48,570 nucleotides of DNA. Source: Pseudanabaena sp. M085S1SP2A07QC (GTDB taxonomy: Bacteria; Cyanobacteriota; Cyanobacteriia; Pseudanabaenales; Pseudanabaenaceae). Of the stretch, positions 40,364-48,570 are shown piece by piece. Position 1 is the stretch's first letter. Every line of letters begins with the position of its first letter. The DNA is taken from the NCBI GenBank assembly GCA_020404895.1, contig JADBWK010000080.1, positions 1-48,570 on the forward strand, in the 5' to 3' direction. The position numbers and the translations under genes are program-made. The notes under the pieces are model-generated. The model saw only the letters and a program-made list of their open reading frames with translations, had not been told where the DNA came from and made no database searches.

Positions 40364-43300
40364 ATGTCCTCAAAACTATCTCTGCAATTACAAAACCTGA
40401 TCCAACAGCCTGAAGCCGTGTTACATACTTTTGCGGGCATGATTGTCGATGGGAATGTGGCGATCGACTGCTCAGGAGTCGAAGCCGCAGATATTAATGA
40501 GTCTCAATTGCAAATTCTCTTTGGAGAAATCCGTGAAAAATGGGACTTCACACAACTCGGTGAATCCCTCGATCCTGCGACTATGAGCGATTCTCTAGCA
40601 GAGAAATTACTTAATTGGTTTCAAAATAAGCCAGTCGTTAAAGTTAGTAATCAAATTATTAATCTTAACGATTCTCCCTCCACTCCATCTCTCAACATCT
40701 TTGCTCAACGCGATCGCATCATCAATGAATATCGCAGCTACATCGAAAGCTTTCTCAAAATCTCCGATTCGCGACTTAAAGAATTTGTCGAACAGGAGTT
40801 AAACAATGGACATCTCTGGACACCACCCCTCCTGCAACTAACTCCCGAATATCAAAAAGGACGAACTACCAGCGAACTCATTGCCGCAGGCATCTTACAT
40901 TCTGACTGTTCACAATATTTCCGCACTGATAAAGGACAACCCTTTCACTTTCGCTATCACCAAGAACAAGCCTTTGAAATCGCCCATCGTCAAGAAAACT
41001 ATGTTGTCACTACAGGTACAGGATCGGGCAAAAGTTTAACGTACATCGTGCCAATTTTTGATGACCTAATCCGTAATCCTGAACAAAATGGCGTTAGGGC
41101 AATTTTGGTATATCCCATGAATGCCTTAATTAATTCCCAAGAAGAAGAGTTAAAGAAGTTTCTCAAAAATGTTCCAGACACCCATATTCGCGTTGAAAAA
41201 TATACGGGTCAGGAAAGCCAAGCTCAAAAGATCGCCATCCAAAACGATCCGCCGCAAATCCTGCTCACGAACTATGTGATGCTCGAATTGATGCTTTCGC
41301 GTACTCATGAAGCAAAGTTTGTCGAATCAACAAATTTAAAATTTCTTGTTCTTGATGAGTTGCACACCTATCGCGGTCGTCAAGGCGCAGATGTGGCAAT
41401 GCTGATTCGTAAACTGAAGCAACGGTGCGGTCAAAAGCTGATATACATCGGCACAAGCGCCACCATGTCTACCCAAGGCGATCGCAATGATATCCGCAAG
41501 ACGATCTCAGATGTCGCCAGTATACTCTTCGGCTCGGAGGTCAAACCCAACCATGTTATCGATGAAACCCTCAAACGTTCCATCGATCGCTCTGAGCCTG
41601 ACCTTGAGGAATTAAAAGCGGCGATCTCTAATCCCTTACCCGAACCATCAGATCCGCAAACCGATCTAATCCTCTTTCGCCAAAATCCTCTCCCCGCTTG
41701 GATTGAGATGAACTTTGGGCTAAAAGATGACAATGGACATTTAATCCGTCGTACTCCCATCGCCATATCCACTGGTGCAAAGCAACTCGCTGAACTGACA
41801 GGTTATGCAGCCGCTGAATGCGAACAAAAACTTACCGATGTATTGCTATGGGGCAGCCGTACAAAAGGTTTAACTTTTAGACTGCATCAGTTTATCTCCC
41901 AAGGAGGTAGTGTCTATGCCACGATTGAGCCAAAAGCTCAGCGCTACCTTACCCTTGACGGACAATACAGCACCACAGGCGATCGCTTGCTGTTCCCCAT
42001 CGTCTTTTGTCGCGAATGCGGACATGATTACTACATGGTGCGTTGCGATCGCGAAAATCATAAAATTACACCGCTACTTCCCAATGCGATCGACTTTGAC
42101 CCCGATAACACCGAAATTCAAGAAGGCTATATCACCCTTGATGAGCCTAATTTGTGGAGCGACGAAGATTGCGATCGCTTGCCTGATAGTTGGTTTAAGG
42201 TTACGAAAAAGAATGGAAGACAACCAAAAACAGCTAACGATCCACGCATTCCCAAAAAGTTGCGAATTCTACCTAATGGTTCAATCACCGATAAATTAAC
42301 TGAGGGTATCCCTTGTTGGTTTGTCAAAAAACCTTTTAGCTTTTGTCTTAACTGTGAAATTGTGCATGATGGACGCAAAGCAGAGTTTACCAAGCTCTCT
42401 CGACTTAGCAGTGAAGGACGCAGCAGTGCCACCACTTTGCTCTGTCTTTCCACCGTTGAAGAACTTAAAGCAAGTCTAGGCGAAAATAATCATGCTGCCA
42501 AAGTTCTGAGCTTTACCGATAATCGTCAAGATGCTTCATTGCAAGCAGGGCATTTCAATGATTTTGTGCAAACCACATTTCTGCGATCTTCCCTTTGTGG
42601 TGCTTTAGCCAAAGCCAAACTACTTACTCATGCATCTCTTGCTCAGGCAGTATTTACGGAGATGAATCTTGATGAACAAGAATATGCACGCGAAGCAGCA
42701 CCCTTTGATACCAGTAAAAGAAATGAGCGAGTTTTTCGGAATCTATTGGAATATCGACTTTATGAGGACTTACGACGCGGCTGGCGGTTATTACAACCAA
42801 ATTTAGAACAATGTGGATTACTAGAAATCAAATATGAGGGTTTGCCAGAAGCTTGTAATAATGATGCTCTATGGCAGGCATTCTCTCACCCCATACTTAT
42901 TCAAGCATCCTCTCAAGAGCGCTTTATTGCCATCAAAGAACTTCTAGATTTATTGCGGCGTGAACTAGCGATCGATGCTGACCTATTAGATGCAGAACGA
43001 GTAGATCGATTATACAAAGAAGTTACTCAATCCATTAGCGATCGCTGGAAATTTGAACTAGATGAAAATCTCTACAAAGCAAAATCGGCAATCTTCATTA
43101 AGGATAAGGATGATACTAGTTCAACTAGCAAAGCAAAAAGCAAATCATCTGCCAAAGCAAATATAAGAGAGACGATCGCCCTGAGTAAACGCAGTCGGAT
43201 TGGGCGATTCTTGAGCAGCAGTGCTGCATGGTCATGTTTAACTGAATCACTCTCAGAGCCAGCCTATCAAGAATTACTAGAAAAATTAATTGCAGCTTTA

Positions 43301-45814
43301 CGGGCTTCAGGATTTCTGTCTGGAGATGCTAAGACCGTGCAGCTTAGTCTCGCTAAAATTGAATGGCACGCTGTCACCTTAAATCAAATTCCTGTTAGCT
43401 TACTCACTACCAAGCGGCTCCAAGGTAGCACTACTAACCAAACTAACACCAATAAATTTTTCCAAGCCCTATACACAAGAAACACAAGCGGTATTAAAAA
43501 TCTGGAAGGTCGGGAGCATACAGGACAAGTCACTAATGAAAACCGCGCCAAGCGTGAAGAAGACTTTAGAAATGGCAAAATTGCCGCTCTATTCTGTTCG
43601 CCAACTATGGAGCTAGGAATTGATATCTCTGACCTCAATGTTGTGCATATGCGAAATATCCCTCCCAGTCCCGCTAACTATGCTCAGCGTAGCGGACGGG
43701 CAGGACGGAGCAATCAAGAAGCTCTCGTGATTAGCTACGCCTCCGTTGGCAGTGGACACGATCAATATTTCTACCAACGTCAAGGACAGATGGTTTCAGG
43801 GGTAGTTGAGCCGCCAAAACTAGAACTTGCAAACCAAGATCTCATGCAGTCCCATGTTTATGCGATTTGGTTAGCACAAACTGGTGTTGATTTGCAAAAT
43901 TCCATGAATCAGTTACTGAATATGGATGCGCTAAATTACCCTCTCAATGACGATATTCGAGCCAGATTTCAATCTACAAGTACAGGCGATCGCTTATATA
44001 GATGCATTGAATCTGTTCGAGAAGTCCTAGCCGATCAATTCTGTCAAGCCGATATTAATCGTGCTAGTTGGTACAATGACAACTGGATACGCCGTACCCT
44101 TGAAGATGCCCCTAATGCCTTCGACCGTGCTTGCCAACGTTGGCGAGATCTATATGCAGCCGCAGTCAAGCAAAGGGAAGAAGCCAGAAAGATTACCGAT
44201 CGCTTTGCCGCAGGTGGAATTAGCAATGCCGAGAGAGACAATGCTGAGAATCTAGAAATTGAAGCCAAAAGACAAATAAACTTACTAATAGGGGCAACTA
44301 GTAACCAAAATCGCAACTTATCAGAACAGGAGTTTTCACCTTACCGATACTTTGCTACGGAAGGCTTTCTCCCTGGATACAACTTCCCTCGCCGCCCCAT
44401 TCGCACCTACATTCCTTTTGATGGCGGCAGATTCATTTCTCGCCCTCGTAGTGTTGCCATCCGTGAGTTTGCACCCTCTAATATTGTCTATTACGAAGGC
44501 AGTAAATTCCAAATTGCTAAAACCAAAATATCTGTTGGTGGCATTCAAGATGAATATACACAAGCTGCTTTTTGCTATTCCTGTGGCTACTTCCATGAAG
44601 GACAAGCTGGCTGGGAAAGAGAAACCTGTGAGAATTGCGGTGCAAAACTTGAGGATAAAGGTAGATTAAATGCCAAAACCCAGCGTTTACTGGAAATGAA
44701 TACGGAATCAACTAAACGCCGTCAACGCATTACTTGTGATGAAGAAGAACGCCTAAAATATGGCTACACGATGACCACCCATTTTCACTATGCCACAAAC
44801 AAGTGCGAAGTTGCTAAAGTCTTAGTCAAAAGAGAGAAATCTACAGAATGCTTGATAGAACTTAGTTATGGAGAAACTGCCAATTTATGGCGCGTCAATC
44901 GAGGATTAAAAAATAACCGTGAAGAGATTGGCTTCAAGCTAAATCCTAAAACAGGTGAATGGGGCGATTTCAAAGGAGATCAAGCAGCAGGAAATCAAGT
45001 TGCTAACCCTGAAGATTTACCCCATAACCAAGTTCTCCTAAAGGTACAAGAAACCTCCAATATTCTCGTAATCCAACCCCAGAATATGCCCAAGGACAAT
45101 CAGGATGCATTTCTCGCTACTTTGCAATATGCCTTGGAGAGAGCAATTCAAGCGGTATATATGCTCGAAGAAAATGAGTTGTCCTCCGAACGTCTTGGCA
45201 ATGGTAAATATTTATTATTCTGGGAAGCTGCGGAAGGCGGTGCGGGTGTGCTATCTCAAATCATTAGTGACTCCAAAGCATTCCAACGTATTGCTAGAGA
45301 GGCGCTAGATATTTGCCACTTTACCGAAGATAAAGACAAGCCTGACTGTGTGAAAGCCTGTTATGAATGTCTATTGTCCTATAGTAACCAATTGGATCAT
45401 GCCTTGTTTGATCGCCATCTAATTCATAACTACTTAAATAAGTTAACAACTAGTCTAATCGAGCGTCATTCTTCAGATATCAGCAGAGAAGAACAATATC
45501 AATCCCTACTTTCTCAAACAGATCCAAACTCCGATTTTGAAAGACAAGTTCTTCAGGAAATTTACGACCAGCATTACAAGTTACCTGATGCAGCCCAATA
45601 CTTCATTGAAGAAGCAAATATCAAACCTGACTTCGTTTACTTAAATGAGAAAATAGCTGTTTTCTGTGATGGCTCTGTTCATGACTCTCCCGAACAAAGA
45701 AAAAAAGATCGGCGCGATCGCGACAATCTAAGAGATACAGCAAATTTTTATGTGATAACTCTTCGCTATGACCAAGACTGGCGTGCAGAGATAAAAGGCT
45801 TAGAGTTGCACTAG
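40364..45814 (+). CDS. Giant DUF1998 DEAD/DELH helicase with C-terminal nuclease-like domain
   Basis: 1816 residues. TTGTGSGKSLTYIVPIF near 216, LVLDELHTYRG near 329 and IGTSATMSTQG near 364 are the first RecA domain; TMELGIDISDLNVVHM and QRSGRAGRSNQEALVISYAS near 1107 are the second. Zinc sites: CRECGHDYY, CLNCEIVH and CYSCGYF...CENCG near 1404. Near 1625-1680 EGGAGVLSQII and CVKACYECLLSYSNQLDHALFDR form the DUF1998 domain. The last ~80 residues, FERQVLQEIYD, KPDFVYL and FCDGSVHD, resemble a Vsr/PD-(D/E)XK nuclease. The size and architecture recall DruE of Druantia and MrfA-like repair helicases. It may unwind then cut unmodified DNA; the nuclease identity is inference. Confidence 0.85.
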   Translation: MSSKLSLQLQNLIQQPEAVLHTFAGMIVDGNVAIDCSGVEAADINESQLQILFGEIREKWDFTQLGESLDPATMSDSLAEKLLNWFQNKPVVKVSNQIINLNDSPSTPSLNIFAQRDRIINEYRSYIESFLKISDSRLKEFVEQELNNGHLWTPPLLQLTPEYQKGRTTSELIAAGILHSDCSQYFRTDKGQPFHFRYHQEQAFEIAHRQENYVVTTGTGSGKSLTYIVPIFDDLIRNPEQNGVRAILVYPMNALINSQEEELKKFLKNVPDTHIRVEKYTGQESQAQKIAIQNDPPQILLTNYVMLELMLSRTHEAKFVESTNLKFLVLDELHTYRGRQGADVAMLIRKLKQRCGQKLIYIGTSATMSTQGDRNDIRKTISDVASILFGSEVKPNHVIDETLKRSIDRSEPDLEELKAAISNPLPEPSDPQTDLILFRQNPLPAWIEMNFGLKDDNGHLIRRTPIAISTGAKQLAELTGYAAAECEQKLTDVLLWGSRTKGLTFRLHQFISQGGSVYATIEPKAQRYLTLDGQYSTTGDRLLFPIVFCRECGHDYYMVRCDRENHKITPLLPNAIDFDPDNTEIQEGYITLDEPNLWSDEDCDRLPDSWFKVTKKNGRQPKTANDPRIPKKLRILPNGSITDKLTEGIPCWFVKKPFSFCLNCEIVHDGRKAEFTKLSRLSSEGRSSATTLLCLSTVEELKASLGENNHAAKVLSFTDNRQDASLQAGHFNDFVQTTFLRSSLCGALAKAKLLTHASLAQAVFTEMNLDEQEYAREAAPFDTSKRNERVFRNLLEYRLYEDLRRGWRLLQPNLEQCGLLEIKYEGLPEACNNDALWQAFSHPILIQASSQERFIAIKELLDLLRRELAIDADLLDAERVDRLYKEVTQSISDRWKFELDENLYKAKSAIFIKDKDDTSSTSKAKSKSSAKANIRETIALSKRSRIGRFLSSSAAWSCLTESLSEPAYQELLEKLIAALRASGFLSGDAKTVQLSLAKIEWHAVTLNQIPVSLLTTKRLQGSTTNQTNTNKFFQALYTRNTSGIKNLEGREHTGQVTNENRAKREEDFRNGKIAALFCSPTMELGIDISDLNVVHMRNIPPSPANYAQRSGRAGRSNQEALVISYASVGSGHDQYFYQRQGQMVSGVVEPPKLELANQDLMQSHVYAIWLAQTGVDLQNSMNQLLNMDALNYPLNDDIRARFQSTSTGDRLYRCIESVREVLADQFCQADINRASWYNDNWIRRTLEDAPNAFDRACQRWRDLYAAAVKQREEARKITDRFAAGGISNAERDNAENLEIEAKRQINLLIGATSNQNRNLSEQEFSPYRYFATEGFLPGYNFPRRPIRTYIPFDGGRFISRPRSVAIREFAPSNIVYYEGSKFQIAKTKISVGGIQDEYTQAAFCYSCGYFHEGQAGWERETCENCGAKLEDKGRLNAKTQRLLEMNTESTKRRQRITCDEEERLKYGYTMTTHFHYATNKCEVAKVLVKREKSTECLIELSYGETANLWRVNRGLKNNREEIGFKLNPKTGEWGDFKGDQAAGNQVANPEDLPHNQVLLKVQETSNILVIQPQNMPKDNQDAFLATLQYALERAIQAVYMLEENELSSERLGNGKYLLFWEAAEGGAGVLSQIISDSKAFQRIAREALDICHFTEDKDKPDCVKACYECLLSYSNQLDHALFDRHLIHNYLNKLTTSLIERHSSDISREEQYQSLLSQTDPNSDFERQVLQEIYDQHYKLPDAAQYFIEEANIKPDFVYLNEKIAVFCDGSVHDSPEQRKKDRRDRDNLRDTANFYVITLRYDQDWRAEIKGLELH

Positions 45815-45869
45815 TTTTTATATTCCTTACTTAATAACTAATTTCAAATTAACAAACGGACTGATTTCA

Positions 45870-46187
45870 ATGACACAACCTCCTCTCCCTCAACCCCAAC
45901 TCGATCGTACCCCAATCACCTTCGATCAATACCTCGAATATACACCCGAAAAACTAGAGCTATGGGATGGTTTCTATAACTATGGAGATCAAGACATGAC
46001 AGGCTTTCACCTTGCTATACTCACCAATATGGGACTACGCGCCGCCGTTAGCAATGTCCCGATCGCACGATGGTTAGCCGCCATCCAAGAGGTAGCTTTG
46101 CAAAATCCCAAGCTTGACGATGCTTTGCGCGATCGCTTAGTTCGAGCGATCGCTGAGTTGAATGAAATAGTCGAGTGTTTAGAGTAG
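45870..46187 (+). CDS. Hypothetical protein, possibly degenerate Uma2-like
   Basis: 105 residues. PITFDQYLEYTPEKLELWDG resembles the start of Uma2-family nucleases (FDxYL...pEk.EL.dG), but the catalytic D/ExK part is absent. After residue 60 it is a helical tail. So it is either a remnant or a small derived protein. It is followed two bases later by the transglutaminase-like gene and may share its transcript. Confidence 0.5.
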   Translation: MTQPPLPQPQLDRTPITFDQYLEYTPEKLELWDGFYNYGDQDMTGFHLAILTNMGLRAAVSNVPIARWLAAIQEVALQNPKLDDALRDRLVRAIAELNEIVECLE

Positions 46188-46189
46188 TT

Positions 46190-47692
46190 ATGAAACTGTT
46201 ATTGAAGTTGATTGGGACAATCTTAAAACTGGGAATCTATGCCTGTATCTTTCTAACACCCGTTCTGGGTGTATGGCTTGCATCTTCCCTTGCAGCATTC
46301 TCTAATCGTTCCACTTTGCTATCGGTCATCGCAGGGGTTTTTCTTTTTCCAGTCTTGCCTCTACTATGGGAGCTATGGTCAAGCTACAAGCGGCGCAAGT
46401 TGGGTAAGTCAGGGGAACAGACATTAACGTGGGGCGATCGCCTAACTATACGAACTTTGGTGATTAACCTTGTAGCGATCGCGGGGTTATTAATATGGCA
46501 ACCAAGTAATAGCTTCATCGCCCTGTCAACAAGAGGGGACTGGATGCTAGGCGGGATGAAGGGGGACGCAGTAGAAGTTACGCGACAAAGCCTATTCAAA
46601 ATCGCAGGGGGATTGGAGGGGCTTTATAACGCCTTTAACAAAAATCCCAATGAGAGATATGACGATGGCAGTAACAAGATCAAGCCAGAACCGCAAACAG
46701 TTCGAGTAGCGAGAAATCCTTTTGAGAACTTGCCAAGTCCATCGACAAGCAAACCAAAACTTGATACCAGTAACCTTCAGCCCACTGCGAATAAGCCCCA
46801 AACCACTAATCAGGCTGCAAAAAATGCATGGGCATGGGATGGACAGGGTTTACATCCTGTGATCGCTAGTATGCCAGCGAATGTAGAAACAAGCATTGAA
46901 TCCGTTGCTCAGTACATTGTCAGCAAAGAAACCGATCCAGTGTTGCGCGTGAAAGCCTTACATGACTATGTTGCCGATCGCGTTGCCTATGATGCCGAGT
47001 CATATTTTGCTGGTGTATATCCACCACAGGATGCAGAGACAGTGTTTCGCACTCGTAAATCGGTTTGTGCGGGTTATGCCAAGTTGCTAGAGGCACTAGG
47101 TAAAGCGGCGGGAGTTGAGATTGTCTATGTGACAGGTAAATCTCGTTCTCAGGTAAGTGAGTTAAGCGGTCAGGGTCATGCGTGGAATGGGGTTAAGGTT
47201 AATGGTCAATGGTACTTAATCGATCCAACTTGGGATAGTGGCTATGTAAGTCGAGAAAAAGGCTTTACCAAAAACTATCGCACTGAGTATCTAATGCCTC
47301 CGCCAGAAGTAATTGGCATTACCCATTTCCCAAAAGATCCAGCATGGCAATTACGCTCCAACCCAATTAATCAAGGTGAGTTTCTACGTCAGCCGATGAT
47401 GCGTCCCAAGTTCTTTGCCGATGGACTGTCTTTGATTAGTCCACAGCGATCGCAAGTGGACACTAATACTAATGCAGTGATTAGCCTAGCTAACCCTCAG
47501 AAACGATGGATCTTGGCTAGTTACAGTCCTAAAGGTAGCAGTGGTTCGCAGAACTGCGGTCAACCTATTCAGGATAGCCAAGTTTCTTGTCCTCTTCCTA
47601 GCTCTGGAAACTATGAAGTGAGTTTATTTACTTCAACTGAAAATAGAGGCAAATTCGACTATGTGGGGAAGTTAGAGTTCAATAAAACCTAA
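46190..47692 (+). CDS. Membrane transglutaminase-like protein
   Basis: 500 residues from the ATG at 46190; the in-frame codon at 46175 overlaps the upstream gene. Three hydrophobic segments (about 10-32, 41-60, 88-106) anchor the N-terminus. A Pro/Thr/Asn-rich linker (160-205) leads to a transglutaminase core with the Cys-His-Asp triad: KSVCAGYAKLLEALG near 305, GHAWNGVKVNGQWYL near 335 and IDPTWDSGY near 353. The C-terminal ~100 residues are beta-rich. Family members cut or cross-link proteins or peptides; the domain would lie outside the cytoplasm or in the periplasm. No partner gene is obvious, and it is outside the defence operon by its own spacing. Confidence 0.8.
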   Translation: MKLLLKLIGTILKLGIYACIFLTPVLGVWLASSLAAFSNRSTLLSVIAGVFLFPVLPLLWELWSSYKRRKLGKSGEQTLTWGDRLTIRTLVINLVAIAGLLIWQPSNSFIALSTRGDWMLGGMKGDAVEVTRQSLFKIAGGLEGLYNAFNKNPNERYDDGSNKIKPEPQTVRVARNPFENLPSPSTSKPKLDTSNLQPTANKPQTTNQAAKNAWAWDGQGLHPVIASMPANVETSIESVAQYIVSKETDPVLRVKALHDYVADRVAYDAESYFAGVYPPQDAETVFRTRKSVCAGYAKLLEALGKAAGVEIVYVTGKSRSQVSELSGQGHAWNGVKVNGQWYLIDPTWDSGYVSREKGFTKNYRTEYLMPPPEVIGITHFPKDPAWQLRSNPINQGEFLRQPMMRPKFFADGLSLISPQRSQVDTNTNAVISLANPQKRWILASYSPKGSSGSQNCGQPIQDSQVSCPLPSSGNYEVSLFTSTENRGKFDYVGKLEFNKT

Positions 47693-47714
47693 ATCCGTTC
47701 TAGAAGAAACGACA

Positions 47715-47855
47715 ATGAAAAAGCGATTGCGACTTCGACAATTTCTAAACTTCCTGATAGATGCTTTCTATCAACTAATCTCACTCAAAAGCAATACTTA
47801 CCGATGGAAACGCCGCCAGTTTGATCGCGCTAGGCAAAAGGATAAACAGAAATAA
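47715..47855 (+). CDS. Possible 46-residue basic peptide
   Basis: MKKRLRLRQFLNFLIDAFYQ continues with a basic C-terminus (YRWKRRQFDRARQKDKQK); AGAAG precedes it. About one third of the residues are Lys/Arg, with a hydrophobic middle. No family is recognised. It lies 22 bases after the transglutaminase-like gene and may be a small partner, or a chance frame. Confidence 0.35.
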   Translation: MKKRLRLRQFLNFLIDAFYQLISLKSNTYRWKRRQFDRARQKDKQK

Positions 47856-47871
47856 CAATGTCCACATATCC

Positions 47872-48104
47872 TTACGGGGTGACAACCGCATCCCAAAGCC
47901 TTATGGTATAACCTTTTAGACTAACTTGTCTTTGAAAAGATCAGTGCAGTAAAAGCTTACAGCTAGACGATGTGACTATGCTTTCAGGCTTCACCTATTG
48001 AGAATAAGGTCAATAAGAGTCGTTTTTGGATTGTATATTTTTATGTCGCATTGCCGTCTAATGCTCTCAGCACAAGGGTTTTAGCGCGGTTGTCACCCCG
48101 TCAG
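47872..48104. mobile_element. MITE-like element with IS4-type ends
   Basis: ACGGGGTGACAACCGC (47874-47889) is repeated inverted at 48086-48101. CCACATATCC flanks the unit as a 10-bp direct repeat (47862-47871 and 48105-48114), a target duplication of the size usual for IS4-family elements, whose ends often read CTGACxGGGTGACAACCGC. The 233 bases between hold no gene. It is therefore a non-autonomous element. Confidence 0.75.
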
Positions 48105-48176
48105 CCACATATCCCATTACATCACCCCCGATCGCATCCAAATGTTCTAAGAATGTCGAACCACCTGTTCCTGCAT

Positions 48177-48570
48177 TTAGTGCTTTTCTTGTAGATTGCA
48201 CCACTTCAAATCAATCGCAATTTTAGTGTCAACAAGATGATCGCCAACAGGTAATCTTTCACCTGTGAGCCATGCTTTTTCCGGGACAAATTGATATAGT
48301 TGTCGTACTGAATCTACGGCAAAATCTTCGGCAGTTTTCATTTTTCTGAGCTTACTAGACCTTTGATAAGTCAATTCAAGTACTAAAGGTAATAATTCTG
48401 TTTGCACTTGTTGGGCAATACCATAAAAGTACAATCCTTTCCCAGTAGCCTCTGAAACTGTTGAATCGAAAATAGCAACTGCTACCTTTCCTTGATTTTG
48501 CTCAATGTTCTGTGAGTGTTTAGATGCAACGGCTGAACACCAATACAGATGCCATTGCTGATCAAAGGCA
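48177..48570 (-). CDS. Pyridoxamine 5'-phosphate oxidase-like protein (5' end outside window)
   Basis: An open frame of about 130 residues runs from the stop at 48177 to the edge without interruption. FDQQWHLYWCSAVASKHSQN, then VAVAIFDSTVSEATGKGLYF and GIAQQV, are the split-barrel pattern of PNPOx-family flavin enzymes. The C-terminal part DHLVDTKIAIDLKWCNLQEK completes a strand. Such proteins bind FMN, F420 or haem; the substrate is unknown. The true start lies beyond 48570. Confidence 0.7.
   Translation of the reverse strand, partial: AFDQQWHLYWCSAVASKHSQNIEQNQGKVAVAIFDSTVSEATGKGLYFYGIAQQVQTELLPLVLELTYQRSSKLRKMKTAEDFAVDSVRQLYQFVPEKAWLTGERLPVGDHLVDTKIAIDLKWCNLQEKH

Noticed and set aside
29654-45814. 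A canonical DISARM system
   Set aside because: Only the first two large genes match; separate drmA, drmB and drmC genes are absent, and the terminal gene carries features closer to DruE/MrfA.
45870-46187. Functional Uma2 endonuclease
   Set aside because: Only the N-terminal Uma2-like text is present; the D and E-x-K catalytic part is missing.
1-48570. The window being a complete circular plasmid
   Set aside because: Joining the last base to the first does not continue either edge gene sensibly: the PIN frame would run into the pyridoxamine-oxidase-like gene. So this is a slice of a larger molecule.

Overview
The window comes from a cyanobacterium. The octamer GCGATCGC (HIP1) and its truncated forms recur throughout. 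Cyanobacterial families such as XisH/XisI, a FinO-like small protein, kinesin-light-chain-type TPR NLRs and DUF2887-type Rpn nucleases fill it. It reads as plasmid or integrated-plasmid accessory DNA: it has a primase-like replication protein, a ParA/ParB pair with two large palindromes, a DarB-like methylase plus helicase, toxin-antitoxin pairs and a defence island, and no ribosomal, tRNA or core metabolic genes. Genes run off both ends, and the two ends do not join into a sensible reading frame, so this is a slice and not a closed circle.

Layout. (1) 1-517: VapBC-type pair, toxin cut by the edge. (2) 614-11182, all minus strand: a backbone block with a 1420-residue helicase, a separate N6-adenine-methylase-like protein, an Rpn nuclease, a 787-residue protein with an RNA-polymerase-type DFDGD motif, and three small proteins, most separated by strong hairpins. 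(3) 11266-15889, plus strand: a small Bell-like effector candidate, an NB-ARC/TPR NLR sharing a motif with it, then xisH-xisI with an IS200/IS605-type element inserted after codon 5 of xisH. (4) 15910-20615, minus: a 1484-residue second DFDGD protein, homologous to the first, plus a 73-residue protein. (5) 20812-27546: a HAD hydrolase broken by one stop codon, a candidate small RNA, an AEP-primase-like replication gene, gene debris, two methyltransferases and parAB with two palindromes. (6) 27677-29165: cupin and two unrecognised cyanobacterial proteins. (7) 29297-45814, plus: a defence island with FinO-like protein, SNF2 helicase (DrmD-like), Eco57I-class adenine methylase, a second xisHI, a TumA/TumE-like pair, a RelE-UvrD fusion and an 1816-residue DUF1998 helicase with a C-terminal nuclease-like domain. 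(8) 45870-48570: a small protein, a membrane transglutaminase-like protein, a MITE-like insertion and an edge-cut pyridoxamine-phosphate-oxidase-like gene.

The strongest unusual signal is the pair of large homologous proteins at 7129-9492 and 15910-20364. In the same order both carry an R-x-P segment, the catalytic-type DFDGD loop and a downstream AVDxxKS segment. That order is the one I know from eukaryotic RNA-dependent RNA polymerases and YonO-type single-chain RNA polymerases, and not only from multisubunit RpoC. I infer that this element encodes its own double-psi beta-barrel nucleic acid polymerase(s), next to its own primase, helicase and methylase.

Two other systems deserve attention. 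The defence island resembles DISARM class 1 at its start (SNF2 helicase then adenine methylase) but ends in a DruE/MrfA-like DUF1998 helicase-nuclease and a RelE-UvrD fusion, so it matches no named type I know. The effector plus NLR pair at 11290-14547 looks like a bacterial amyloid-signalling cell-death module, with a matching NAKGxQTxVxGG motif at the C-terminus of the effector and the N-terminus of the NLR.
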